Assembly: GCA_017626045.1 (NCBI GenBank)
Contig: JAGAJP010000066.1
Coordinates: 54,631 to 118,630, forward strand
DNA length: 64,000 nucleotides
From: Muribaculaceae bacterium
GTDB lineage: Bacteria; Bacteroidota; Bacteroidia; Bacteroidales; Muribaculaceae
Direction: 5' to 3'
The position numbers and the translations under genes are program-made. Shown one piece after another: positions 22,437 through 31,344 of this stretch. Every line of letters starts with the position of its first letter. The stretch's first letter is position 1. Under the pieces are notes generated by a model. That model searched no databases. It was given only the letters and a program-made list of their open reading frames with translations, and had not been told where the DNA came from.

Positions 22437-23912
22437 TCATTTTTTCCAGAAGGCGCGGGTGAAGAGAAGGAGCACGGTGTAGAGCTCAAGACGTCCTGTG
22501 AGCATTATGAAACTAAGGGTCCATTTGGCGGCTACCGGAAGTATCGCAAAACTGCTGGTGAGTCCGGGTGTCTCCAGTCCCACACCGGCATTGGATATAG
22601 CTGACAGCGCGAAGAAGAAACTCTGCGACACCGGCACTCCCATTGCCGACAGAAGGATACCTCCTATCAGTATAACCATGAAGTAAAGGGCGAGAAACGC
22701 CAATACCTTCATCACTATCACATACGATGTGCCTCTGCCGTTGAAATTCACAGTCTTCACTATCGACGGGTGCATCGTGCGGTACATCTCGTTTTTCAAA
22801 AACCGGAAGAGAATGATAAATCTGTCGATCTTGGCGCCTCCCGACGTACTGCCGGCACATCCACCTATCGCCATGAAGATAATCATAATCACATACGGCA
22901 CCGCTCCCCACGACGCGAAGTGAGGTTCCACAAGTCCCGTAGATGTTAGGATAGAGATACTTTGAAACAGCGGAACGATAGTAAAGTCCTGCCAGTCGCG
23001 CGCCAATCCCTGCGCTACTATCGAGATGGTGAATATAAGATAGCCAGCGAATATCGTGTAGCAAAACCATCTGAAAGCGTCGTTTTGCCACGGTATACGT
23101 TTGCGCTCGCCGTAAATGGTGGCAAAGATAAGGTTGAAGTTGACACCTCCGATAAACATGAACACTGTCAACACGATAATGATATAGGGGCTGTTCCAGT
23201 CGCCGACGCTCATGTCGCTTGTGGAGAAACCTCCCGTCGACATGGTGGACAGTCCATGGCAGATTGCCTCGAAAAAGTTCATCTTTGAGAGCCACAGCAG
23301 CAGTATGCATGCGATGGTGAAGAATATGTAGATGAACCATAGCGTCTTGGCGGTGTTGCTCACGCGAGGTCGCAGTTTGTCGTGCGTGATTCCGGTAACC
23401 TCTTCGTTAAACATCAGCATACCGCCCCTATTGTTGAGCATCGGCACCACTGCCAAGGTGAAGAGGATGATTCCGAGACCTCCGATCCACTGCAGCAGAC
23501 AGCGCCACAGAAGTATGGAGTGGGGCACATGCTCCAGGGTGTCGAGCACCGACGCCCCGGTGGTGGTGAATCCGCTCATGGTCTCGAAAAAGGCGTCGGT
23601 GACACTCGTGTGCGTGCCGCTCAGAAGAAACGGAAGCATTCCGAACATCGAGAGTATGATCCACGTAAGCGATGTCAGAAGTATCGCCTCCCGTTTTCCA
23701 AGGTCCCGGCTGCGGGGTTTCAGACTCATGAGCGCCATGGCGCTCGCAAGTGTTATCGCCATCGACAGCAGGATGGGCTGTGTCGCGGAATCCTTGTAGA
23801 GGAAGGTAGTGATGAGAGGAAACGCCATAAACCCGGACAGCACCATCAGAAGCCATCCGATGGTGCGCAGGAGCATGCGCAGATTGATATATTCGTTATG
23901 TCGGAATTTCAA
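22437..23912 (-). CDS. trkH: Trk-type potassium uptake membrane subunit
   Basis: Potassium-translocating subunit of the Trk system in the inner membrane. The protein has the hydrophobic pore repeats with selectivity loops MSGFTTTGASVL, LSTMSTGGFSTSD, SILTSTGLVEPH and ISNAGVGLETPG, each with the conserved Gly. Roughly ten membrane helices are evident. The best start is a TTG at 23912 whose sequence overlaps the trkA stop (TTGA), giving 491 residues; the first ATG downstream is at 23876. A longer frame to 24050 would run inside trkA and is rejected. Last gene of the dxs-trkA-trkH run. Confidence 0.92.
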   Translation of the reverse strand: MKFRHNEYINLRMLLRTIGWLLMVLSGFMAFPLITTFLYKDSATQPILLSMAITLASAMALMSLKPRSRDLGKREAILLTSLTWIILSMFGMLPFLLSGTHTSVTDAFFETMSGFTTTGASVLDTLEHVPHSILLWRCLLQWIGGLGIILFTLAVVPMLNNRGGMLMFNEEVTGITHDKLRPRVSNTAKTLWFIYIFFTIACILLLWLSKMNFFEAICHGLSTMSTGGFSTSDMSVGDWNSPYIIIVLTVFMFIGGVNFNLIFATIYGERKRIPWQNDAFRWFCYTIFAGYLIFTISIVAQGLARDWQDFTIVPLFQSISILTSTGLVEPHFASWGAVPYVIMIIFMAIGGCAGSTSGGAKIDRFIILFRFLKNEMYRTMHPSIVKTVNFNGRGTSYVIVMKVLAFLALYFMVILIGGILLSAMGVPVSQSFFFALSAISNAGVGLETPGLTSSFAILPVAAKWTLSFIMLTGRLELYTVLLLFTRAFWKK

Positions 23913-25243
23913 TTGAACCACTTTTCTATCTTGGAAATTAAACCGCTGAGACAGAACACCACCACATGGTCGCCAGGCTGTATGTGGGTCATACCGCCGA
24001 TCAGTTCCGCATGACCGTCGCGCATCAGCGCGGCGAGAGTCATACCCCACGGCAGGTTAAGGTCCTTGACCGGCGACTTGGTGATGCGCGACTTCTCCTT
24101 TACCTCAAGCTCGCACACCTCGGCGTCGGCGAGTGCCAGAAATTTTGAATTCGACTGGTCGGTGTCGAGAAGTATCTGAAAGATGCTACTCGACGCCATC
24201 AGTTTCTTATTGATGGTGGTGCCGATGTTAAGGCTTTCAGCCACACTCAGAAACTGCAGGTTCTCTACGTCGGCAATCGTCTTCGGCACTCCGAAGTCCT
24301 TGGCTGTTAGGCAGGAGAGGATATTGGTCTCCGACTGGCGCGTCAGCGACATGAAGGCGTCATACTGGTAGATGTTGTTTTCTCTCAGCACCTCGATGTC
24401 GCGGCCGTCGCCGTACACAACCTCGATTTCGGGAATTTCCGTGGCGAGATACTCGCACCTGTCGCGGTCGATGTCAATAACCGTGATGTTGTAGCGGTCG
24501 TGATACTCGGCGCAGAAGCGCAACGCTATCTGACTGCCTCCCACAATCATTATCTTCTTTATGACCTTCTTCTTCTTGCCGCATAGCTCGCGCACTTCCT
24601 CCACATGGTCAGGAGTGGTGATGAAATACACTATATCGTCCTGCTCGATGGTGTCGTTGCCGCCCGGTATCACCGTCTCAGCGTTCCGCTTTATGGCGGA
24701 TACATGGAAATGGTGTGCCGACACCGGCAGGTCGCGCAGCTTGACGCCACACAGTTTGGCATTGTCGCGTATCTTGACGCCTATCAGCAGCAACTGGCCG
24801 CCTCCCAACTCTCCCCAGTAGCGCGCCCAGTTGTGGGCAAGCGCGAGGTCTATTGCCTGCGCCGCGAGATATTCGGGATATATCAGCGTGTCGATACCCA
24901 ATTCCTTTAGTATCTGCAGATTGTTTTTTTCTAAAAACTCGAAGTTGTCGATACGTGCCACTGTCTTCTTCACGCCGAGTTTCTTGGCGATGGAGCAGGA
25001 AGTGATGTTGCGTGTCTCAAACGGTGTCACGGCTATATACAGATCCGCACTGCTGATTCCGGCGGTGCGCATCGTGTCAAAAGAGGATGTGGAGCCGTAG
25101 AGGGTCATCAGATTGTAGTGCTGGTCGATGTTGTCGAGTTTCTGCTGGTCGTTGTCGATCAGCACTATGTCCTGACTTTCGTTGCTCAGCATCTTTGCGA
25201 GGTGTGTGCCCACCTCGCCGGCTCCCGCTATTATGATCTTCAT
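23909..25243 (-). CDS. trkA: Trk potassium channel regulatory NAD-binding protein
   Basis: Cytoplasmic gating subunit of the Trk system, 444 residues. It contains two copies of the RCK module: the first begins MKIIIAGAGEVGTHLAKMLS (NAD-binding GxGxxG, then IVLIDND), the second KIMIVGGSQIALRFCAEYHD followed by ITVIDIDRDR. Each is followed by an RCK_C part, the last ending with IQPGDHVVVFCLSG. It starts 12 bases after dxs and overlaps trkH by four bases, so all three are probably co-expressed. Confidence 0.96.
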   Translation of the reverse strand: MKIIIAGAGEVGTHLAKMLSNESQDIVLIDNDQQKLDNIDQHYNLMTLYGSTSSFDTMRTAGISSADLYIAVTPFETRNITSCSIAKKLGVKKTVARIDNFEFLEKNNLQILKELGIDTLIYPEYLAAQAIDLALAHNWARYWGELGGGQLLLIGVKIRDNAKLCGVKLRDLPVSAHHFHVSAIKRNAETVIPGGNDTIEQDDIVYFITTPDHVEEVRELCGKKKKVIKKIMIVGGSQIALRFCAEYHDRYNITVIDIDRDRCEYLATEIPEIEVVYGDGRDIEVLRENNIYQYDAFMSLTRQSETNILSCLTAKDFGVPKTIADVENLQFLSVAESLNIGTTINKKLMASSSIFQILLDTDQSNSKFLALADAEVCELEVKEKSRITKSPVKDLNLPWGMTLAALMRDGHAELIGGMTHIQPGDHVVVFCLSGLISKIEKWFN

Positions 25244-25255
25244 TGAATCCGGATA

Positions 25256-27220
25256 TTAGCGTTTACCGACCATTTCCCTTACTGCCGCGGCGATGCCGTC
25301 GGCGTCATAACCGCACTGTGCCCGCAACTGACCGACGGCTCCATGCTTGACCCAGCTGTCGGGGGCGCCGAGTGTGCGTATTTCCACATTTCGTCCGTGG
25401 TCACGAAGCCATTCGGTCACCACGCTTCCGAAACCACCGGTCGCCACGCCGTCTTCCACCGTCACTACAATATCGTGATTCTCGGTTATCTTCCTCATCA
25501 GGCCCTCGTCGAGTGGCTTGACCCATATCATGTCGTAGAGATCAACAGGGGTGCCCTCCGCGGCAAGTATGTCGCGGGCTTTCACCGCCTCTCCCAATAT
25601 CGGGCCTAACGTGAGTATGGCGACCCTGCTGTCGGGTGTCTCCGAGATTGTACGTCCTTTGCCGGTCTCTATCAGCCGCATCTCGGTTTCCCAGTCCTTG
25701 GTGGTAGCCTTCCCTCGCGGATAACGAATGGCGAGAGGTCCGCACGTCTGCAGAGAACTGTACATCAGGTTGCGTAGCGTCTCCTCGTCGGCGGGCGATG
25801 CTATACGCAGTCCCGGTATGCACCGCAGGTATGCGATGTCGAGAAGTCCGTGGTGCGTCACGCCGTCTTCTCCCACTATTCCCGCCCTGTCGATGCAGAA
25901 GGTCACCGGGAGCCCCTGGATGCAGACATCGTTTACAATATTGTCGTATGCTCTCTGGAGAAATGAGGAGTAGATGGCGGCGAAGGGTCGTTTGCCACCC
26001 GTGGCGAGACCTCCCGAGAATGTCACGGCATGTCCTTCCGAAATTCCCACGTCGAAGGTACGCTCCGGATAAGCCTGCATCATCCTTGTCATGGAGGTGC
26101 CGCTGAGCATACCGGCGGTGACGCCCATCACGCGGTCGTCTTTGTCGGCGAGTTCCACAAGTGTCCTGCCGAACACCTCCTGCCAGGGGAGGGGGCAGTC
26201 TTTGGAACCGGAAATCAGTTTCTCCCCGGTCTCGGGGTCGAACATGCCGGGTGCATGCCACTTCGCGGGATTCTCCTCAGCGGGTTTGTAGCCTTTCCCT
26301 TTCACGGTGTGCAGATGCAGCAGGCGAGGGGTCTGCATGTCCTTGATGTCGGTGAGGATCTTTACTATCTTTATCACGTCATGCCCGTCGAAGGGTCCGA
26401 AATATCTTATGTTGAGTCCCTCGAAGATGTTCTGCTTGCCGCTCACAAGGCTTTTGAGTGAGTTGGCAAATCGCTGTATGCGTCCCTTGCCCTGCTCCGA
26501 CACCATTCCCTTGTTGCGGAAAGCGTTGAAAATCTTTGCGCGCCAGCGGTTGTAGCCTGCCGACGTGGACATCTCCGATAGATATTTATGGAGACCTCCC
26601 ACATTGGCGTCGATGCTCATCTCGTTGTCGTTCAGTATTATGAGCAGATTATTGGGGTTGTTTGCCACGTTGTTGAGCCCCTCGAACGCCAGTCCACCGC
26701 TGATTGACGCGTCACCAATCACAGCCACAGTGCGGCGCTCCTCATTTCCCGGGGTATTGCGGTCGGCTATCGCCCTGCCGAGCGCCGCCGAGATGGAGTT
26801 GGACGCGTGGCCGGTCATGAATGTGTCGTAGTCCGATTCCAGAGGGTTCGGAAAACCGCTGATGCCTCCGAGTTTGCGCTGGTTGGCAAACGCTTCCTTG
26901 CGACCTGTGAGAATCTTGTGGGCGTATGCCTGATGACCGACATCCCAGAAGAGATGGTCGGTGGGGGTGTCGTATACATAATGGAGGGCGACTATAATGT
27001 CGACGGCTCCCATGCTTGATGCGAAGTGTCCGGGATTGACCGACAGATGGTCGATCAGAAATCTCCGGATTTCAGAACACAGCTCGGGCAACTGCTCGAG
27101 ACGCAGACGCCTGACGTCTGCCGGCGAGTTGATGCTGTCAAGTATGCCGTAGCCTTCACTTCGGACTTCGGTTGCCTGAGTTGATGCTGATTCCTGTTCC
27201 ATACAATGTTCTTCCTTCAA
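25256..27220 (-). CDS. dxs: 1-deoxy-D-xylulose-5-phosphate synthase
   Basis: First enzyme of the MEP isoprenoid pathway: condenses pyruvate and glyceraldehyde 3-phosphate using thiamine diphosphate. The 654-residue protein shows HLFWDVGHQAYAHKILTGR, the TPP-binding GDASISGGLAFEGLNN...NDNEMSID, the transketolase-like FDVGISEGHAVTFSGGLA, and the C-terminal VTVEDGVATGGFGSVV. ATG at 27220 gives a 19-residue extension before the conserved region; an ATG at 27202 is equally possible. It lies 13 bases downstream of a small membrane protein gene and heads toward trkA-trkH. Confidence 0.97.
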   Translation of the reverse strand: MKEEHCMEQESASTQATEVRSEGYGILDSINSPADVRRLRLEQLPELCSEIRRFLIDHLSVNPGHFASSMGAVDIIVALHYVYDTPTDHLFWDVGHQAYAHKILTGRKEAFANQRKLGGISGFPNPLESDYDTFMTGHASNSISAALGRAIADRNTPGNEERRTVAVIGDASISGGLAFEGLNNVANNPNNLLIILNDNEMSIDANVGGLHKYLSEMSTSAGYNRWRAKIFNAFRNKGMVSEQGKGRIQRFANSLKSLVSGKQNIFEGLNIRYFGPFDGHDVIKIVKILTDIKDMQTPRLLHLHTVKGKGYKPAEENPAKWHAPGMFDPETGEKLISGSKDCPLPWQEVFGRTLVELADKDDRVMGVTAGMLSGTSMTRMMQAYPERTFDVGISEGHAVTFSGGLATGGKRPFAAIYSSFLQRAYDNIVNDVCIQGLPVTFCIDRAGIVGEDGVTHHGLLDIAYLRCIPGLRIASPADEETLRNLMYSSLQTCGPLAIRYPRGKATTKDWETEMRLIETGKGRTISETPDSRVAILTLGPILGEAVKARDILAAEGTPVDLYDMIWVKPLDEGLMRKITENHDIVVTVEDGVATGGFGSVVTEWLRDHGRNVEIRTLGAPDSWVKHGAVGQLRAQCGYDADGIAAAVREMVGKR

Positions 27221-27233
27221 GAAGTAAGATATT

Positions 27234-27407
27234 TTACTTGTTGCCCCTGTATTTCTTGTAGAGGGGAACGAAAATGATGATTCCGCTCATCGCCGCTATC
27301 AGGATGTTTTTCAGGTTAAATCCATCGGCGGAAGTGAGCAGCCCAACGCTTAGCCACACCCATAGGAGGGCGAGCAATGCAAGTCCTGCGATACGTGTCG
27401 GTTTCAT
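27234..27407 (-). CDS. 57-residue membrane protein upstream of dxs
   Basis: A small gene reading MKPTRIAGLALLALLWVWLS, then VGLLTSADGFNLKNILIAAM and SGIIIFVPLYKKYRGNK. It has two hydrophobic helices separated by a short polar turn and a basic C-terminus, the topology of a small inner-membrane protein. It ends 13 bases before the dxs ATG and is in the same direction, so it is probably the first gene of that operon. No family is recognised. Confidence 0.65.
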   Translation of the reverse strand: MKPTRIAGLALLALLWVWLSVGLLTSADGFNLKNILIAAMSGIIIFVPLYKKYRGNK

Positions 27408-27432
27408 TTCAATTGCGAAGTTAACAAATTTT

Positions 27433-27466
27433 TTTGATATAATGCCGATTTTTTTTACTAATTTTG
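27433..27466 (+). promoter_or_regulatory. Promoter of ftsK
   Basis: TTTG (27433-27436) and TAATTTTG (27459-27466) are 22 bases apart, slightly longer than optimal. The predicted start near 27471 lies downstream of the first in-frame ATG (27464), which supports using the ATG at 27518. Confidence 0.55.
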
Positions 27467-27517
27467 CATAACAAAAATGAGAAGAGTCAGCTCTTCATAG
27501 TCACCTATCTTTACCTC

Positions 27518-30352
27518 ATGCCAAATTTCGACAATTATTCTCCTGAGATTCCACAGTTGGACGACAGTCAGGAAATATTGGATACACAGGATATAGTTCA
27601 GCAACCGGAACCCGTGCGTACCTCGCGACGCAGGCGTCCCCGAGCGACGCAGGAGCCCGCGTCTCAACCCGAAACGCGCCGTAGCGCAGGTTCCAAACGT
27701 GAGGCGCGTCCCCAAGAGAAAACCGCTCCGCCCCGACGGTCACTGTCGCAGGCGTTCGGCGACTTTTTCGGGTCTACTGCCACGAAACTGGTCGCCGGCA
27801 TCGTGCTCGGCGGTCTCGGTTTCTGGTTTGCCGTCGCCTTCTTTTCCTATTTCGCTTCATGTGTCGCCGACCAGAGCGCGGTGACTTCACTCCCAGCCGG
27901 AGAGGCGGGAAATGTCGTCAACGCTGCCGGCGAGGGCGGCGCGCGCCTAACCGAACTGGTGATCAACCAAGGGTTCGGACTCGGAGCGTTCGTGCTGGTG
28001 GTGTGGCTCATTTGTATGTCGCTGAAACTCCTTGTGGGGTATCCGCGATTCCGTGTGCTCGACTTCACCATCAAATGCCTCGTGGCGTTCATCACGCTCA
28101 GTGTGGTGACGGGAATGCTTTCCATCGGTCTCGACACCACTGCCAATTGGGGCGGTTTCCACGGACGTTATATCAATGAGAGAATTTATGAGTTCATCGG
28201 TTGGTCGGGAGCCGTAATACTCTCATGCGTGCTTATAGCGATCTTCACGGTTATCTGCCTCCGCGACATCATAAAATGGCTGCTGGTGAAGAAACGCGCC
28301 TTCGACGAGCGACGACGCATTCGCCGCGAGGAGTTGGAGGCTCAGCTGCAGAAAGAAAGAGAAATAAAGGAGATGGAGCGCCGCGAGCAGCGTGACGAAG
28401 CGATGTCGGGAGAGGGAGCCGATCTGATTACAGAGACTCCGGAGCAACCGGCGGCGGAGAATGTTACATTCAACCCCGATTCCGACACCATTTTTGATAT
28501 TCCTGACCTCGAGGAGGAGGATTATGAGGAAACAGACAGCGACGACGTCGCGGCGGCTGAGGAAAACTATGTGTTGGTGACAGAAGACCGTCTTATAGAT
28601 ATCCCGGCAGCCGAGGAACCGGTGGCCGCAACGGTTGAGACCTCGGAAAATACCTCTGATGATGCCGATATGGCGGAGACTGAGGAGGCGGCTATTCTTC
28701 CGGTTGAGGCGCAAGCTGTAGTTGATGAACCGGCTGCTGAAGTGCCGGTCTCCGTGGAACCGGTGACGGAAGTTCATGCCGATGATGCGACCTCCGATGT
28801 AATGACGGTAAATGTGAACCAGATAGAGAAAGGTGACTCGAAGGCTCCGGCGGAATATGACGCCAACCTCTTTACCCACTCATATCGGTTCCCTCCCGCT
28901 GAGTATCTCCGTGAGGGATCCGGCAGAATTTCTGTGGATGCCGACGAGCAGCTGGAAAACAAGGAGAAGATTCGGAAGACTCTTCTTGATTTCGGCATTC
29001 CGATCACGAGCATCGAGGCTACCGTGGGTCCGACTGTGACACTGTATGAGATTAAGCCGGAAAACGGTGTGAAAATCGTGAAGATCAAGAATCTGGTCGA
29101 CGATATTGCCCTTTCGCTTGCCGCTATCGGTGTGCGTATCATCGCCCCGATTCCCGGAAAGGGTACCGTGGGCATAGAGGTCGCAAACAAGGACCCGCAG
29201 ACGGTGTCGATGCGCACCATCATCGAGTCTAAGGCTTATCAGGACGCGAAGTTCAAACTTCCCATTGCGATGGGCTCCACTATTTCCAACGATGTGTATA
29301 TAGCCGACCTGTCGAAGATGCCCCACTTGCTTGTGGCAGGTGCTACCGGTCAAGGTAAGTCGGTTGGCCTCAACGCTATAATCACTTCTCTGCTTTACAG
29401 TAAGCGGCCGGAGGAACTGAAATTCGTGCTCGTGGACCCCAAGAGGGTAGAGTTCTCGCTGTATTCGAAGATTGAGAACTATTATCTCGCGAAGATTCCG
29501 GACAGTCCCCAGCCCATCATTACCAATATGGAGAATGTGGTGGCTACTCTCAACTCGCTCTGCATCGAGATGGACGAGCGCTACAAACTGCTTGAGACGG
29601 CGTTTGTGCGTCAGGTGTCGGAATACAATGAGAAGTTCCGGGCCAATAAACTCAATCCTCGCGACGGACACCGTTTTATGCCATATATAGTGGTGGTGAT
29701 TGATGAGTTTGCCGACCTGATCATGACTGCAGGCAAGGAAGTGGAACTCCCAATAGCGCGTCTCGCGCAGCTTGCTCGTGCCGTAGGCATTCATGTGATT
29801 GTCGCCACTCAGCGACCTTCCACTAATGTGATTACAGGTATGATCAAGGCAAACTTCCCGGTGCGTATCGCCTTCAAGGTGGCGTCGGGTGTTGACTCCA
29901 AGACCATCCTCGACTCCACCGGTGCCCAGCAGCTCATAGGCAGGGGCGACATGCTGATAAGCAACAACGGCGAGATGACTCGCGTGCAGTGTGCTTTCGT
30001 CGATACTCCGGAAGTGGAGGAAATATGCGACTATATCTCTCGACAGCCGTATCCGCAGGGTCCATATATCCTTCCGGAACCGCAGGTTGGCGGTGCCGAA
30101 CCGGCGGATGCCGAGCCGTTGTCTTCCATAAAGAAAGACCCGCTGCTGGAGGAAGTGGCGCGTCAGGTGGTGATGAGTGGCACTGCTTCCACTTCGGCTG
30201 TTCAGCGCAGGTATGAGATCGGCTTCAACCGCGCCGGCAGAATAATGGACCAGCTGGAAGCTTTCGGAATCGTGGGACCCGCAACCGGCGGCAAACCCCG
30301 AACAGTCCTCGTCGACATGATGGGCCTCGATAATATACTCTCCTCAATCTAA
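27518..30352 (+). CDS. ftsK: FtsK/SpoIIIE-type DNA translocase
   Basis: Septum-located ATP-driven DNA pump that clears chromosome ends and supports XerCD resolution. The 944-residue protein starts MPNFDNYSPEIPQLDD and has four membrane helices in the first 260 residues (LVAGIVLGGLGFWFAVAFFS is the first). A long acidic Glu/Ala/Val linker (about 290-440) precedes the motor: LLVAGATGQGKSVGLNAI (Walker A, about 607), YIVVVIDEFADLIM (Walker B) and ATQRPSTNVITG. The C-terminal gamma winged-helix is STSAVQRRYEIGFNRAGRIM. An upstream ATG at 27464 would precede the likely transcription start. Confidence 0.96.
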   Translation: MPNFDNYSPEIPQLDDSQEILDTQDIVQQPEPVRTSRRRRPRATQEPASQPETRRSAGSKREARPQEKTAPPRRSLSQAFGDFFGSTATKLVAGIVLGGLGFWFAVAFFSYFASCVADQSAVTSLPAGEAGNVVNAAGEGGARLTELVINQGFGLGAFVLVVWLICMSLKLLVGYPRFRVLDFTIKCLVAFITLSVVTGMLSIGLDTTANWGGFHGRYINERIYEFIGWSGAVILSCVLIAIFTVICLRDIIKWLLVKKRAFDERRRIRREELEAQLQKEREIKEMERREQRDEAMSGEGADLITETPEQPAAENVTFNPDSDTIFDIPDLEEEDYEETDSDDVAAAEENYVLVTEDRLIDIPAAEEPVAATVETSENTSDDADMAETEEAAILPVEAQAVVDEPAAEVPVSVEPVTEVHADDATSDVMTVNVNQIEKGDSKAPAEYDANLFTHSYRFPPAEYLREGSGRISVDADEQLENKEKIRKTLLDFGIPITSIEATVGPTVTLYEIKPENGVKIVKIKNLVDDIALSLAAIGVRIIAPIPGKGTVGIEVANKDPQTVSMRTIIESKAYQDAKFKLPIAMGSTISNDVYIADLSKMPHLLVAGATGQGKSVGLNAIITSLLYSKRPEELKFVLVDPKRVEFSLYSKIENYYLAKIPDSPQPIITNMENVVATLNSLCIEMDERYKLLETAFVRQVSEYNEKFRANKLNPRDGHRFMPYIVVVIDEFADLIMTAGKEVELPIARLAQLARAVGIHVIVATQRPSTNVITGMIKANFPVRIAFKVASGVDSKTILDSTGAQQLIGRGDMLISNNGEMTRVQCAFVDTPEVEEICDYISRQPYPQGPYILPEPQVGGAEPADAEPLSSIKKDPLLEEVARQVVMSGTASTSAVQRRYEIGFNRAGRIMDQLEAFGIVGPATGGKPRTVLVDMMGLDNILSSI

Positions 30353-30359
30353 TGAATCA

Positions 30360-30476
30360 TCGGAGCACTCGGAGTCCTCAGAGTTCTCAGAGCTCTCGGA
30401 GTGCTCAGAGCTCTCGGAGTTCTCAGAGTCTTCAGAGTTCTCAGAGTTCTCAGAGTGCTCGGAGTTCTCATAGCTA
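30360..30476. repeat. Nonamer tandem repeat after ftsK (12-13 units)
   Basis: Twelve 9-base units TC(A/G)GAGNNC plus a degenerate thirteenth, beginning 8 bases after the ftsK stop and ending 5 bases before the next ATG. Units are ungapped; the variable bases are mainly positions 3, 7 and 8. It is the same family as the repeats at 21341 and 47263. Confidence 0.92.
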
Positions 30477-30481
30477 AAAAA

Positions 30482-31108
30482 ATGAATATGAAAATCAAGA
30501 TAATAAGAATCCTCGCTATAATAATAGCATCGCTCTCCCTATCATCTGCCTCTGCCCAGACGGCAGACTCCGTGATGAAGAAGACTGCTGAGAAAATCAA
30601 TGTCTCCTCAGGTCTGTCGGCTTCGTTTTCCCTTGTGTCCGGCAATAACAAGGTGTCCGGCACTCTGAAGTCGTCCGGAAGAAAATTCGCTATCCGCACC
30701 TCTTCCGCCTCCACCTGGTATGACGGCAAGTCTATGTGGACCTATAATGCCAATTCAGGTGAGACAATCCTCACCACTCCCACAGCTCAGGAAGTGGCGG
30801 AGGCAAATCCCCTCAGTCTCGTCAACAGTTACGCCGCCTCCTTCACAGCGGCATTCTCCAAGACTGCAAAAAAAGGAAGCAAGACGATAGTGCTGACACC
30901 CAAATCCAAGAAGTTGGGTTATAAGAGTGTGCACGTCACAATCTCCGACGCCACATCACTGCCGGTTTCAATAGTGGTGGTTCCGTCGTCAGGACAGAGG
31001 ATGACGCTGTCAATAAGCAACGTCAAACTAAATGCCGCCATCCCGGCCTCCACATTCGTATACCCCAAAAAGGATTACCCCAAGGCTGAAATCGTAGACC
31101 TAAGATAG
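30482..31108 (+). CDS. LolA-like periplasmic outer-membrane lipoprotein carrier
   Basis: A 208-residue exported protein: signal peptide MNMKIKIIRILAIIIASLSL followed by SSASAQTADSVMKKTAEKIN. The rest resembles the LolA/LolB half-barrel: SSGLSASFSL, a TLKSSGRKFAIRTSSASTWY strand pair, SMWTYNANSGETILTTPT and KTIVLTPKSKK. It would carry lipoproteins across the periplasm. The frame is open further upstream through the nonamer repeat, but that Leu/Val/Arg stretch is a repeat artefact. It follows ftsK directly, an arrangement I recall from other Bacteroidetes. Confidence 0.8.
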   Translation: MNMKIKIIRILAIIIASLSLSSASAQTADSVMKKTAEKINVSSGLSASFSLVSGNNKVSGTLKSSGRKFAIRTSSASTWYDGKSMWTYNANSGETILTTPTAQEVAEANPLSLVNSYAASFTAAFSKTAKKGSKTIVLTPKSKKLGYKSVHVTISDATSLPVSIVVVPSSGQRMTLSISNVKLNAAIPASTFVYPKKDYPKAEIVDLR

Positions 31109-31344
31109 TAAATTCAATGCACAATGCATAATTCATAATGCATAATTGGCTTCGCGACTCAGTAAGACACGATGCGGCGAATAATTATGAATTATACATT
31201 ATGAATTATGCATTAATTTGGCTATGTTTCTAAGCAAAATACCCTCAAGAATTGTTAAATCTTTAGGAAAGGACCGTACCCCTCTTCATCCTTCCCCAAA
31301 ACATAATTACTAATTATTAATTACTAATTACTAATTATTAAAAC
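31109..31344. repeat. AT-rich junction with palindromic and heptamer repeats before trxB
   Basis: Contains clustered ATGCATAATT-type strings (31120-31150 and 31180-31215), including a 25-base inverse copy of 21052-21076. Five heptamers TAATTAC/TAATTAT (31304-31338) end six bases before the trxB ATG. No gene. Confidence 0.75.

Noticed and set aside
30401..30481. N-terminal extension of the LolA-like protein through the nonamer repeat
   Set aside because: The Leu/Arg/Val stretch is the repeat read in one frame. A normal signal peptide starts at 30482.
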